From Streptomyces cavernae (GTDB lineage Bacteria > Actinomycetota > Actinomycetes > Streptomycetales > Streptomycetaceae): DNA of 64,000 nucleotides. This document shows, piece by piece, positions 1 to 8,942 of the stretch (position 1 is its first letter; the number at the start of each line of letters is the position of its first letter). The translations under genes were made by a program, and so were the position numbers. The stretch is taken from positions 1 to 64,000 of the forward strand of contig NZ_RPDJ01000001.1 in assembly GCF_004023625.1 (NCBI RefSeq), read 5' to 3'. Below the pieces are notes generated by a model that worked only from the letters and a program-made list of their open reading frames with translations, made no database searches and was not told the origin of the DNA.

Positions 1-1098
1 GTCGACGCGGTCTTCCATGCGGCGGGTGTGCTCGACGACGACGTGATCGAGGGGATGACTCCGGAGCGTGTCGCCTCGGTCATGGGAGCAAAGGCCCTAG
101 GCGCGGACCATCTCGACGCGTTCACCCGGGACATGGACCTGTCGGCGTTCGTGGTGTTCTCCTCGATCGCCGGTGTGTGGGGCAGCGGGGGCCAGTCGGC
201 CTATGCCGCGGCCAACGCCCACCTCGACGCCCTCGTCGAGCGCCGCCGGGCACGTGGCCTGGCCGGAACCGCCGTCGCCTGGGGCCCCTGGGACGGCGGA
301 GGCATGGTCTCCGAGGAGGCCGCGGTCGAACTGGGCCGCCGGGGCCTGCGGGTGATGGACCCCGACCGTGCGCTGGCCGCGCTGGGACGCGCCCTCGAAC
401 TCGGCGACAGCACGGTGGTCGTGGCCGACGTGGACTGGCGGAGGTTCCTTCCCGTGTTCACCAGCAGCCGTCCCAGCCCGCTGCTGTCCGCTCTGCCGGA
501 GGCGCGCACGGTCGAAGCGGCCGATGTCTCGGAGGGGTCGGGGACGGTGGCCCGGGAGGCCTCCCGGGCCCTGCTGGAGAAGCTCTCCGCGGCACCCGCC
601 GAGGCACGGATCCAGATGCTGCAGGATCACGTTCTGCGCGTCGCCGCCACAGCCCTGGGATTCACCGGGGTCTCGGACATCGAACCCACCGGCGCCTTCC
701 GCAAGATGGGCATCGACTCGCTGAGCGCGGCGGAGCTGCGGAACCAGTTGAACAGCGACACCGGCCTGCGGCTGCCGATCACTCTCGTGTTCGACCACCC
801 CACGCCGGCCGACCTCGCCCGCTACCTGGACGATGAGCTCTTCGGAGACGGGCAGGAGTCCGCCACGGTGCTGCTGGCCGAGGTCGAGAACACGGTGGCG
901 AAGATCATGAAGGCCGGGCCGGGGCACGACGTCAGGACCCTGCTGAAGGCGCGGCTCAGGACGCTCCTCGCTCAGGTCGAGGACACGGAGACCGACGCGT
1001 ACGACCCGGAGGCGGTGGCGTCCGTGGCCGACCAGCTCGACGACGCCACCGACGAGGAACTGTTCGACTTCATCACCCGACAACTCGACCAGTCGTGA
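1..1098 (+). CDS. Type I modular polyketide synthase, C-terminal part (KR-ACP-docking)
   Basis: This is the 3' end of a larger PKS gene cut by the left edge. The first 140 or so codons are the second half of a ketoreductase domain, with the HAAGVLDD stretch, the SSIAGVWGSGGQSAYAAAN active-site region (Ser, Tyr, Asn) and WGPWDGGGM. An acyl carrier protein follows, with phosphopantetheine motif GIDSLSAAEL near codon 240. The last 80 codons are helical and end in TDEELFDFI, as in C-terminal docking domains that hand the chain to a further PKS subunit. There is no thioesterase, so this is not the last subunit, yet no PKS follows downstream. The KR has both an LDD motif (B-type) and a Trp in VWGS (A-type), so alcohol stereochemistry cannot be read safely. 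Confidence 0.95.
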   Translation, partial: VDAVFHAAGVLDDDVIEGMTPERVASVMGAKALGADHLDAFTRDMDLSAFVVFSSIAGVWGSGGQSAYAAANAHLDALVERRRARGLAGTAVAWGPWDGGGMVSEEAAVELGRRGLRVMDPDRALAALGRALELGDSTVVVADVDWRRFLPVFTSSRPSPLLSALPEARTVEAADVSEGSGTVAREASRALLEKLSAAPAEARIQMLQDHVLRVAATALGFTGVSDIEPTGAFRKMGIDSLSAAELRNQLNSDTGLRLPITLVFDHPTPADLARYLDDELFGDGQESATVLLAEVENTVAKIMKAGPGHDVRTLLKARLRTLLAQVEDTETDAYDPEAVASVADQLDDATDEELFDFITRQLDQS

Positions 1099-1605
1099 AC
1101 GCCCGCCGCCCAAGAGGGAGTTCCCCACCCGGACCGGAACATTCCCCTGCACCTGCATGGCACCCGCAGAGCCTGGCGGCCCGATGCCGTTGGAGCGTCG
1201 CGCTTAGGGGTCCTCGCACTATGAGCGTCCGATGAGGTCGCGTGGTCTGGTGCCGTGCATCGCAAGGCGCCGGAGAGCCCTGGATGGGGGTGCCCCCTGC
1301 TCGAGCGGAGCCGAGAGCTTGGGGGAGGAGCTACCTGGGCTTTTCGGCAACGCGGCGATGGGGGTGCCCCCTGCTCGAGCGCAGCCGAGAGCTTGGGGGA
1401 GCGGTGCCAGGCCGCGCGACCCGGGCGGGCATAGTGCAAGGACCCCTTAGGAGGAGTCGTTGGAGTCGGCCGCGAGCGCATTGCCCGCGACCCTTGGCCG
1501 GGTAACGCCGTCGAATGCAACACAGATACCGAAGACACGATCGTGGCTGGTCCAGCCGTTGACGTGGCCACGGTTGTTGCACGACGCTCCGTCGGGTCCG
1601 CCGCG
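1099..1605. other. Intergenic stretch with repeat pair and in-frame tail of the lipoprotein gene
   Basis: This 507-base gap lies between the convergent PKS and lipoprotein genes. It holds a 45-base direct repeat pair (1283-1327 and 1357-1401). On the minus strand the lipoprotein reading frame stays open for about 52 codons past its TGA, down to a TAA at 1447-1449. I see no independent gene. Confidence 0.6.
1283..1401. repeat. Two copies of a 45-base GC-rich palindromic repeat
   Basis: Copies at 1283-1327 and 1357-1401 differ at one base. Each starts GATGGGGGTGCCCCCTGCTC and ends GCTTGGGGGAG, so each can fold on itself. A related, inverted palindrome lies inside the MITE-like element at 49.3 kb. 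Position after the PKS stop suggests a transcription-stopping or nucleoid-bound role, which is inference. Confidence 0.75.
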
Positions 1606-2529
1606 TCAGCTCCAGCTGGGCGAGGAGCCGTGCCGCTCCCCGTACGGCACCGGGCGGCCCGTGAAGGCGTCCAGGAGGATACGGTCGCCGATCGGCTGGT
1701 TGAGTTCCACGGTCACCTTCTCGAGGAGCATCACGCCTTCACAGGGACCGCCCTTGCTTCCTACGACGGATGCGGACAGCACCACGCTGCCGGCCGTCTC
1801 CAGCACGTCCACGACGGGTCCGTCGTCGCAGGCTCCGTGGCCGGCGATGACGGTGACGGACTGTCCGTCCCCGGCCACCTCGACGAGCCGTTCGAGCGGG
1901 GACAGTTCGTCGGTGGGCAGCTGTCCGGCCGGCCTGATCGGCGGCCGGGGGAGCTTCGAGGGGCTGAGGGCGACCCGCCTGAGTGGGGTGTCATAGCCCT
2001 CCAGGGTGAACAGCCAGGCCGGGACGGTCGCCGGGCCACGATTTGTGGCCAGGGTCATCTCGCTCAGCTTCGCCTCGGTCACGGTGAGGTGCGGTCCGTC
2101 GTTGCTGCCGCGGGCCACGCTCTCGTACGCCTTCCGCGCCCCCATCAGCGGCAGTGTGAGCGATTCTCCGCTCTCCCATGCCACCTGCCCGGTCTTCTGC
2201 GGGGTGTCGGGAAGTTCGCCGCGCAGGACGAAGTTCTGGGTCGCGTAGGCGCGCTTGTCGGCTTCGGTGCGGAAGGCGTTGTCCGGCAGCTGGACCGCCT
2301 CCCCCATCGGGTAGTAGCCCTTGCGCCACGCCTCGGCGGCGGCGGAGCCGTCCCAGGCTCCCGCGACCTGGCGGGCCCGGGCCTGGGACCGCACCGCCGA
2401 GCCGGAGTCGCGGAGCTGTGCGCCGGGGCCATCGGCCTGTTCACTGCCGCAGCCGGTGACGGCACCGGCTGCCCCAGTGAACAGGGCGAGTGCGAGGAGC
2501 AGATCGACGGCACGTGTGGTTGTGCGCAT
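1606..2529 (-). CDS. Secreted lipoprotein of unknown function
   Basis: The 307-residue product starts with a hydrophobic signal segment ending in the lipobox-like AVTGCGS (Cys near residue 27), so it should be lipid-anchored outside the membrane. No enzymatic motif is recognised. ATG at 2529 is preceded by an AGGGGGAA ribosome site. The gene lies alone on the minus strand between the PKS end and the acyltransferase operon, separated from the latter by a strong hairpin terminator, so it is probably expressed independently. After the TGA at 1606-1608 the same frame runs on for about 52 codons of protein-like sequence with two Cys, which may mean a nonsense mutation removed the tail. Confidence 0.75.
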   Translation of the reverse strand: MRTTTRAVDLLLALALFTGAAGAVTGCGSEQADGPGAQLRDSGSAVRSQARARQVAGAWDGSAAAEAWRKGYYPMGEAVQLPDNAFRTEADKRAYATQNFVLRGELPDTPQKTGQVAWESGESLTLPLMGARKAYESVARGSNDGPHLTVTEAKLSEMTLATNRGPATVPAWLFTLEGYDTPLRRVALSPSKLPRPPIRPAGQLPTDELSPLERLVEVAGDGQSVTVIAGHGACDDGPVVDVLETAGSVVLSASVVGSKGGPCEGVMLLEKVTVELNQPIGDRILLDAFTGRPVPYGERHGSSPSWS

Positions 2530-2815
2530 GGTTCCCCCTGGGTGGACGAGGAATGAGGCGGTGCGGAGAGGAGGGATGGAGGACGTGCCCTCCTGTGACG
2601 CCGCACCGCCGTCTCGGGTTCACTGTGCAGTGACGCCCCACCCTGCCCAGCGCCGTGCGTACCTCGACTTCATGGCGCGGGCGCTGCATGAAGAGCACGT
2701 CGTGCAGGCGGCTCGCTCCTGCCTCGTCCTGAGAGCGCACGACCTCTGCCAGTGCCAACTCGTGTCGCGGACGACAGTCCGCCTCTTCCCCGTGATCGGG
2801 AGCGGTGCCGAATCG

Positions 2816-2860
2816 AAGTGGGGCCGGAAAGCGGCGTCACCGCCGTTCCCGGCCCCACTT
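2816..2860 (-). terminator. Strong hairpin terminator after the acyltransferase operon
   Basis: Arms AAGTGGGGCCGG (2816-2827) and CCGGCCCCACTT (2849-2860) pair perfectly, and an inner GCGGCG/CGCCGT stem closes on a TCAC loop. It lies 83 bases beyond the stop of the minus-strand acyltransferase gene and before the lipoprotein start. Confidence 0.8.
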
Positions 2861-2868
2861 CACTGTTG

Positions 2869-2916
2869 CGAGACCCGCTTCGAGACCTGCATCGAGACCC
2901 GCTTCCAGACCGGCTG
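2869..2916. repeat. Four 12-base tandem repeats
   Basis: Units CGAGACCCGCTT (2869-2880, 2893-2904) alternate with variants CGAGACCTGCAT and CCAGACCGGCTG. They sit between the acyltransferase stop and its terminator hairpin, in non-coding sequence. Confidence 0.7.
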
Positions 2917-2942
2917 CGGACCCCCGGCAAGCCCCGCAAGGC

Positions 2943-4337
2943 TCACTCTCCAGCGTGCACAGTGCTTTCCGAGCGACGTCCGTAGCAGTGCAGGCGTTCC
3001 AGCCAGGACGGGCTCCTCACCGTGGCCGCATGCTCCTCGGCCAGGCACAGATAGACGTCGCGGCCGCCGTCCTCGGCAGGTGTCGGTGCGATGTGCACGG
3101 TCGGCACCGGCAGGTCCGGGAACTCGTACCAGAACGGCTTTCCGGCACCCAGGTCGATTCGGTACAGCGGGAACTGCGACCAGTTGTTGACGGTCAGCGC
3201 CGTCTCGATGACGTCCGGCGCCCGCACCGACATGACGTGCCGTGACACGCCGGCGGCACGGTAGGAGTTGAGGAAGGCGATCTCGTCGCGCAGCTTGTCC
3301 GCGGTGTTGGCGTCGAGACAGGCCCGGACGTCCTGGGCGACGCGGCCGAGCGGACGGGCGCGCAGCGTCGCCGCCGAGGTCCCGGTCCAGCTGTTGCTGA
3401 CGCAGTTGCCCCAGTACCCGGCGGGCAGCGCGGCACCGAGCCGCGACTGCGCGCTGACAATCATCCCGAGCCATTCGGCGGCGTCGTCGGGACGGCCGCG
3501 CAGATCCCCGAGCACCTGCCAGATGTGCGCCGTCAGAACGTCGTTGGTGGACACCCAGGAACCCTCACCGGCGAGCTGGGTCTGTGCGGTCCTCTTCATC
3601 GCGGCGAGTTCCGCGGCCTCGAAGCGGGTGGCGACGGTCGCGAGCTTGTGCAGGCCCACCTTGATGTTCGTGGTCAGCAGCCGCAGCCGGGACACACCGA
3701 CGAACGCGCGCGAGGCCACCACCGCGGGATCCGTGGACTCCCGGCCCAGCGCGTCCAGGACGCCGCGGTCGTGGGACGGCGCGGGGGAGGGCAGCCCGTG
3801 GTGCTCGCGCGACCAGCTCTCCAGGAACGCGAGGGTGTTCCCGCCGTCCGCGAGACTGTGGTTGATCATCACGCCGAGGATCGAGCCGCCGCCGCGCATC
3901 CGGGTCAGCCGGATCTTCAGCAGCGGGGTGTCCCGGTCGACGACGCGGAAGGCGCTGACCTCCCGCAGCAGGTTGCCGATCACCGGCTCGGTGCGCAGAG
4001 CGGGGCCGTACTCCCGCATGGGCTCCGCCGACACCGCCTCGGTGAAGCGGACCCCCGCGTCGTTGCAGACCACGCTCAGGCCGCCGTCCCGGTCCCGGAC
4101 GAGCCGGCCGGCCAGCGGCGGGTAGCGGCGCAGTGTGCGCGCCAGGGACGCCCGCAGCTCCGCGCCGTCCAGCGTCCCGCGGTAGAAGAAGGTCAGCGGT
4201 GTGTACCAGGGGCCGGTCAGCAGGTCGTAGCCGCTGAGCCGGACCCGCGTGTGGTCGGCCGCGCCGGCGCGGACCACGAAGGACTGCTCCTCCCGGCTCT
4301 CCACGGTCCGGCGGAACGGCGTCGGGCTCTTCGTCAC
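2943..4337 (-). CDS. BAHD-type (HXXXD) acyltransferase
   Basis: The 464-residue protein has the marks of the BAHD acyl-CoA-dependent acyltransferases best known from plants: an N-terminal LSGYDLL-FFY strand, PPLAGRL (73-79) followed by CNDAGVRF (91-98), the catalytic HSLAD (His160, Asp164) and a DLGAGKPFW (395-403) in place of the plant DFGWGKP. Such enzymes transfer an acyl group from CoA to an alcohol or amine. Here the acceptor is probably the macrolide or its sugar. It is last in an operon with two P450 genes, 21 bases after the nearer one. GTG at 4337 has a GAGGAGGA ribosome site. A paralogue lies at 16.0-17.4 kb. Acyl donor and acceptor are not predictable from sequence. Confidence 0.85.
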   Translation of the reverse strand: MTKSPTPFRRTVESREEQSFVVRAGAADHTRVRLSGYDLLTGPWYTPLTFFYRGTLDGAELRASLARTLRRYPPLAGRLVRDRDGGLSVVCNDAGVRFTEAVSAEPMREYGPALRTEPVIGNLLREVSAFRVVDRDTPLLKIRLTRMRGGGSILGVMINHSLADGGNTLAFLESWSREHHGLPSPAPSHDRGVLDALGRESTDPAVVASRAFVGVSRLRLLTTNIKVGLHKLATVATRFEAAELAAMKRTAQTQLAGEGSWVSTNDVLTAHIWQVLGDLRGRPDDAAEWLGMIVSAQSRLGAALPAGYWGNCVSNSWTGTSAATLRARPLGRVAQDVRACLDANTADKLRDEIAFLNSYRAAGVSRHVMSVRAPDVIETALTVNNWSQFPLYRIDLGAGKPFWYEFPDLPVPTVHIAPTPAEDGGRDVYLCLAEEHAATVRSPSWLERLHCYGRRSESTVHAGE

Positions 4338-4358
4338 GGTCGTCCTCCTCGCGGCCGG

Positions 4359-5579
4359 TCAGTCCCAGGCGACCGGCAGACGGTCCACTCCGTAGTGCAC
4401 CGCCCGGTCGCGCAGGGGCACCTCGTCCGCGGGCACCGCCAGCCGCAGCTCCGGGAAACGCTCGAACAGCGTGCGCAGACCGATCCTGAGCGTGGCGCGG
4501 GCCAGATGCTGGCCCAGGCACTGGTGGGCCCCGAAGCCGAGCGCCAGGTGCTTGCGCGGTATGCGGGTGACGTCGAGGGCGTCGGGGTCGTCGAAGACCG
4601 CGGGGTCGCGGTTGGCGGCGGGCAGCGACAGCACGACTGTCTGCCCGGCCTTGACGGTGACACCACCGATCTCGACGTCCTCCAGCGCGCACCGGCTGGA
4701 GCCGAGCTGAGAGATCGTCAGATACCGCATCAACTCGTCGACGGCGCCGGCTTCGTACAGCTCCGGGCGGCTTTGCAGCAGAGCCAGCTGCTCCGGATGC
4801 TGCAGCAGCGCGAACGTGCTCAGGACCAGCATGTTGGGCGTCGTGTCGAGGGAACCGCCCAGGGTGAGGACCGCGAGGTTGACCAGCTCGTCCTCGGTCA
4901 GCTCCCCGGTTGCCGCGAGCTGACCGAAGAAGTCGTCGCCCTGCTGTGCCATCCGTTCCCGGACCATCGGCCGCAGAGCCGCGTCCATCGACTCGATGTG
5001 GTGCACGAACTCTTCCAGCGTGTACGTCAGCGTCATGAGCGCCGTGAAGTGCTCCCAGATGTCCGCCATCAACTCGGCGGAGACACCCATCAGGGAACAC
5101 ACCGACCGCACGCTCACTACTTCGGCGAAGTCCGTCAACAGGTCGGCCGGTGAACCCTTCGCCGCCATCGCGTCCAGGGCCTCGTCGACGATGCGGGCCA
5201 GCTCCGGCTCGTAACCCTGGACCCTGCGCACGGTGAAGTGCCCCGCCAGCAGACGGCGGTACTTGGAGTGCTCGGGCGCGTCCGTCTTCGCGAACGAACC
5301 GGGCGGGGAGGGCTGAGGGGCGTACTCGGTCATCGGGAACGGCGGTGCGACCACATGGGCCAGCAGCTCGTTGCGGTGGCTGAAACGGTTGTCGGCCAGG
5401 ATCTGCCGCACCAGGTCGTGCCGCGTCACCAGCCAGCCCGACGGGTCCTTCGGGAACACCTGGAACGTGATGGGGCTGACCGGCTCCTCCTCGCGCAGCC
5501 GCGCGTACGCCGCGGGCGGGTCGAAGGGGCACTTGCCGCGGTCCGTCGGGATCACGGGTGCATCGGGCCTGGACTTCAT
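4359..5579 (-). CDS. Cytochrome P450 (post-PKS tailoring)
   Basis: The 406-residue bacterial class I P450 has the ExxR of the K helix (DELMRYL), an I-helix with the somewhat unusual GGSLDTT, and the heme loop LGFGAHQCLGQ with axial Cys at about 354. It should hydroxylate or otherwise oxidise the polyketide using electrons from a ferredoxin, and a candidate is encoded at 7.2 kb. The start is ATG at 5579 (GGAG just upstream). The longer open frame upstream has no ribosome site and would overlap the preceding P450 gene. Middle gene of the P450-P450-acyltransferase operon. Confidence 0.92.
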   Translation of the reverse strand: MKSRPDAPVIPTDRGKCPFDPPAAYARLREEEPVSPITFQVFPKDPSGWLVTRHDLVRQILADNRFSHRNELLAHVVAPPFPMTEYAPQPSPPGSFAKTDAPEHSKYRRLLAGHFTVRRVQGYEPELARIVDEALDAMAAKGSPADLLTDFAEVVSVRSVCSLMGVSAELMADIWEHFTALMTLTYTLEEFVHHIESMDAALRPMVRERMAQQGDDFFGQLAATGELTEDELVNLAVLTLGGSLDTTPNMLVLSTFALLQHPEQLALLQSRPELYEAGAVDELMRYLTISQLGSSRCALEDVEIGGVTVKAGQTVVLSLPAANRDPAVFDDPDALDVTRIPRKHLALGFGAHQCLGQHLARATLRIGLRTLFERFPELRLAVPADEVPLRDRAVHYGVDRLPVAWD

Positions 5580-5641
5580 GGTCACTCCGTTGGTGTGCCG
5601 GCTGCGCCGTGGGTGTCGTGGGGCGGGAGCGGTTCGGGTGA

Positions 5642-6895
5642 TCAGGCGCGCTTGACCACCAGCGGCAGGTGCCGCGCGCCGAACACGTTCGTGCCGTGGT
5701 AGGTCAGCCGCACATCGGGGTCGACCTCGATCCGCAGAAACCGGTCGAGGAGCGCGTTGAGGGCTACACGCCCCTCCAGACGCGCCAGCGGGGCCCCGAT
5801 GCAGTAGTGGATGCCGTGACCGAAGGCCGCCTGACGGGAGTTGGAACGCTCCGGGCGGAAGGCGGTCGCGTCCTCGAAGAACCGCTCGTCGAGATTGGCC
5901 GACAGCAACCACAGGTGCACGAGGGTGTCAGGGGCGAGCCTGGCCCCGGCGAGTTCTGTCTCGGCCGTGGTGACGCGCTCGATCCGGGTGAACGGCGGAC
6001 GCAGCCGCAGGGTCTCCTCGATCACCGCGGGCACCAGCGACCTGTCCTCACGGACCCGCTCGAACAGCCCCGGATCCTGGTCCAGGCACATCAGCGTGTT
6101 GCCCAGCAGCACCGAGGTCGTGATGTGCCCGGCGAGCAGCAGCAGGGTGGCGAAACTCGAGATGTCCTCGTCGTCCAGGCGCTCACCGTCGAGTTCCGCG
6201 CGTACCAGCGTGCCCAGCAGGTCGTCCTGCGGCCGTCTGCGCCGGTCGTCGATGAAACCCTGCAGATACGCCGAGATGGTGACACCGGTCGCCTCCATGC
6301 GGCGCACGCTTTCCGGGTCCTCCGGGTCCGTCGACAGCAACTGGTCCGCCCACCCCTGGAACAGGTCCCGGTCGGCCTCCGGCACCCCGAGCATCCGGGC
6401 GATGACCGTGACCGGCAGCGGGTTGGCGAGCGTGTCCACCACGTCGAAGCGGTCGGAGCCTGCCGCGTCCAGCAGTTCGCCGGTCAGGTCGGTGATCCAC
6501 GGTTCGAGACCGGAGATCAGCCCCGGTGTGAAGGCACGGCTGACCAGGCGGCGCATCTTGCCGTGCAGCGGCGGGTCCAGCAGCAGCAGGGTCCCGCGCG
6601 GAGCCTGCCGTTCACCGCCCGACAGACGGCCCACGGTGTCGGAGGAGAAGGTCGCCGGATCGGCGAGGACGCGCTGGACGTCCTCGTACCGGAAGAGATG
6701 GGCGTTGCCCGCCTCGTCCCGCCAGACCGGGCATTCGTCGCGCATCCGCGCGAGCCAGGCGAGCAATGTCGCCCCGCCGTCCGGCTCCACCGTGGGGGCC
6801 TTGCCGATGTCCGGGCCCGGCGCCACGCGGACCGACGGACCGGCCGTCCCCCGCGACCCGCCGGGAACGTCCGAGGTGCCTTCCTGCGCCACCAC
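5642..6895 (-). CDS. Cytochrome P450, macrolide-hydroxylase type
   Basis: The 417-residue protein has I-helix LLAGHITTSVLLGN, EETLRLR (ExxR) and heme loop FGHGIHYCIGAPLARLE with axial Cys near 365. These match the CYP107-like macrolide hydroxylases such as PikC, so oxidation of the macrolactone or glycosylated macrolide is likely. GTG at 6895 is chosen because AAAGGGGA lies six bases upstream. Starting earlier would add about 46 low-complexity residues. First gene of a three-gene minus-strand operon, with a candidate promoter box 162 bases upstream at 7057-7080. Confidence 0.92.
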   Translation of the reverse strand: MVAQEGTSDVPGGSRGTAGPSVRVAPGPDIGKAPTVEPDGGATLLAWLARMRDECPVWRDEAGNAHLFRYEDVQRVLADPATFSSDTVGRLSGGERQAPRGTLLLLDPPLHGKMRRLVSRAFTPGLISGLEPWITDLTGELLDAAGSDRFDVVDTLANPLPVTVIARMLGVPEADRDLFQGWADQLLSTDPEDPESVRRMEATGVTISAYLQGFIDDRRRRPQDDLLGTLVRAELDGERLDDEDISSFATLLLLAGHITTSVLLGNTLMCLDQDPGLFERVREDRSLVPAVIEETLRLRPPFTRIERVTTAETELAGARLAPDTLVHLWLLSANLDERFFEDATAFRPERSNSRQAAFGHGIHYCIGAPLARLEGRVALNALLDRFLRIEVDPDVRLTYHGTNVFGARHLPLVVKRA

Positions 6896-7240
6896 TGATT
6901 CCCCTTTCGTGCGGCCCGGTCGTGACCGTGCCTCATGCGTGCGGCCGGTCGCGACCGCGGCCCGCGACGGACCGTGTACGGCCGGCGCCCCGACGGGCCC
7001 GGCTTCCACGCCACTCCAGCACGGCACATGCACGGCGGCCCAGGAACGGCGGCGCAGTCTAGGGATTCACCGAGTTCCGCCGGCCGCTCGCCCGCGCGAC
7101 GGCACACCGGCGGGCGGCAACTTCTGGAGGAAACCCCAGACCGTTGCGGTCAGCGGCCGCAACCAGCCTGTGCCTGGCCCAAGATGGGCACGCCCCGGCA
7201 GCGGGGCGCCACCGTACCGCCCACGACGCAGAAGGCCGGC
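6896..7240. other. Divergent promoter region between P450 operon and ferredoxin operon
   Basis: No gene is seen. The only recognisable element is the TCCCTAGAC-type box facing the P450 operon at 7057-7080. The plus-strand operon must also start here, but I cannot point to its promoter. Confidence 0.6.
7057..7080 (-). promoter_or_regulatory. Candidate cluster promoter box (CTnGGTGnnTCCCTAGAC)
   Basis: On the minus strand the sequence contains CTCGGTGAATCCCTAGAC. A near-identical box, CTTGGTGGTTCCCTAGAC, lies 150 bases before the NDP-hexose 3-dehydratase gene, and a related one lies before the second acyltransferase. TAGAC(T/C) could be a -10 element with a conserved upstream activator half-site, possibly read by the SARP protein. 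That is inference from only three sites. Confidence 0.45.
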
Positions 7241-7438
7241 ATGGACATCGTGATCGACCGGGACAAGTGCATGGGAGCGGGCCAGTGCGTGCTGATCGCG
7301 CCCGAGGTCTTCGACCAGGACGAGGCCGACGGCCGTGCCCTGCTCCTGGTCGAACGGCCGGGAACCGAGCAGCACGAGGCGGTCCGCGAAGCCCACGAAT
7401 CCTGTCCGCTGGGTGCCATCACCCTCCGGGAGAGCTGA
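7241..7438 (+). CDS. [3Fe-4S]-type ferredoxin
   Basis: This 65-residue acidic ferredoxin has three cluster Cys in the pattern CMGAGQC near residues 10-16 and CPLGAI near the C-terminus, typical of the small ferredoxins that feed Streptomyces P450s. It begins MDIVIDRDKCMGAGQC, with ATG at 7241 preceded by AGAAGG. Upstream in-frame codons carry no ribosome site and are not protein-like. It starts the plus-strand operon with the glycosyltransferase, divergent from the two P450 genes it most likely serves. Confidence 0.93.
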   Translation: MDIVIDRDKCMGAGQCVLIAPEVFDQDEADGRALLLVERPGTEQHEAVREAHESCPLGAITLRES

Positions 7439-7565
7439 GAAGGTCCGGCAGCCGGCGGGGGCGGAGTCGTCCTCCCCACGGGGCGGAGTCATCCACCCCG
7501 CCTCCCGCCGGACCCTTCCCGCCTCCCGCGCCCGGCCGCAGACCCACCACGAACGAGAGGATGCC

Positions 7566-8813
7566 ATGCGCGTTCTGTTCGCCGGCCTGTCGGAGAAGTC
7601 GCACCTGTACACCATGGTGCCGCTGGCCTGGGCCTTTGTGACGGCCGGGCATGACGTGCTGATGGCCAACTCTCCGTCGCTGACCCCCGTCGTCACCGGG
7701 GCCGGTCTGGTGGCCGCACCCGTGGGCACCGACCACGCGCTGCACCAGGACATGGCGGGCGCCCGCGACTCCCAGGACGCCGACGTCGCCAACTGGAGCC
7801 ACCTCGGCCGCGGCCAGGTCGACTGGGCCGCCCTGCGCGAACGCTACGAGATCAGCGTGCCGTGGGGCTTCGCCCGCTACAACGATCCCGTCCTGGACGA
7901 CATGGTGGCCCTCGCCCGCGACTGGCGGCCCGACCTCGTCATCCGCGACCCCATCGCCTACGCGGGCGCGGTCGCCGCACGCGCCTGCGGCGCGGCCCAC
8001 GCCCGCCTGCTGTGGTGCGCCGACGTGTACGGGCAGGCCAGACGCACCTTCGTCGAACTCGCCCGGGACGTGCCCGAGACCGAACGCGTCGACCCGCTCG
8101 CCGAGTGGATCGACGAACGGTCCCGCGCCTACGGACTGTCCTGCGACGAGGAACTCCTGAACGGGCAGTTCACGATCGACACCCTGCCCCCGAGCCTGCG
8201 CCTGCCGAGCGAACTGCACCAGCTCTCGATGCGGTACGTCCCCTACAACGGCGCGGCCGTGCAGTGGGACTGGCTGCGCGAGGAGCCCAAGTCGCCCCGT
8301 GTCTGCGTCACTCTGGGCCGGACCAACACCGAGGCGTACGGCGGCGACTACGTGCCCTTGGACGACATCCTCCGGGCCCTCGGCGCACTCGACGTCGATG
8401 TCGTCGCCGCTCTCATGCCCGAACAGGCCGAACAGCTGGGGGACTTGCCCTCCAACGTGCGTGCCGTCAGCGGAATCGCGCTCAACACACTGCTGCCGAG
8501 CTGCGACGCGATCGTGCACCACGGCGGCTGGGGTTCCTTCTCCACCGCTCTCGTCAACGGCGTCCCCCAGCTCGCCCTGTCGACCAACGTCGCCGACCAG
8601 GAAACACGCGGACGCACGCTCGCACAGGCCGGCGCCGGGCTCTTCGTCCACCACAGTGACGTCGACGCCGGCCAGGTCCTCGTCCACACCCGCAGACTCC
8701 TCGAGGAACCGGCGTTCGCGGCCGCCGCGCGACGGCTGCGGGACGAATCGGCCGCCATGCCCAGCCCGCACGCCCTGGTGACGCAGCTCGAGGGCCTGGT
8801 CGCGGACCGCTGA
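7566..8813 (+). CDS. Glycosyltransferase (macrolide/aromatic polyketide type, GT1)
   Basis: The 415-residue GT-B enzyme has the N-terminal acceptor domain start MRVLFAGLSEKSHLY, and a C-terminal nucleotide-sugar domain with VHHGGWGSFSTALVNGVPQL followed by ADQETRGRTL. This resembles the DesVII/EryCIII/SpnP group that attaches dTDP-deoxysugars to polyketides. Some members of that group need a P450-like helper protein. No such helper is seen here, since both P450s keep their heme Cys. ATG at 7566 follows GAGAGG. It is followed by the 4,6-dehydratase gene. Confidence 0.9.
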   Translation: MRVLFAGLSEKSHLYTMVPLAWAFVTAGHDVLMANSPSLTPVVTGAGLVAAPVGTDHALHQDMAGARDSQDADVANWSHLGRGQVDWAALRERYEISVPWGFARYNDPVLDDMVALARDWRPDLVIRDPIAYAGAVAARACGAAHARLLWCADVYGQARRTFVELARDVPETERVDPLAEWIDERSRAYGLSCDEELLNGQFTIDTLPPSLRLPSELHQLSMRYVPYNGAAVQWDWLREEPKSPRVCVTLGRTNTEAYGGDYVPLDDILRALGALDVDVVAALMPEQAEQLGDLPSNVRAVSGIALNTLLPSCDAIVHHGGWGSFSTALVNGVPQLALSTNVADQETRGRTLAQAGAGLFVHHSDVDAGQVLVHTRRLLEEPAFAAAARRLRDESAAMPSPHALVTQLEGLVADR

Positions 8814-8942
8814 CACCGCCGCCCCGCACACATCAGCCGCGCGGGCGGCATTCCACGCACCACACCGCACATTCGAGGACATACGAGGAAGGAGGACGGC
8901 GCCCCGGTCACCCCGCCCGGGTGCTCGGGCGCCGCAACCCCG

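Noticed and set aside
1447..1608. A separate small gene after the lipoprotein
   Set aside because: It has no start codon or ribosome site and is in the same frame as the lipoprotein, so a lost C-terminus is more likely.
4359..6895. One of the P450s being a heme-less glycosyltransferase helper (EryCII/DesVIII type)
   Set aside because: Both proteins keep the heme Cys, the ExxR motif and a normal I-helix.
5580..7033. Longer N-termini for the P450 proteins
   Set aside because: The upstream frames lack ribosome sites, overlap other genes or promoter sequence, and give low-complexity extensions.
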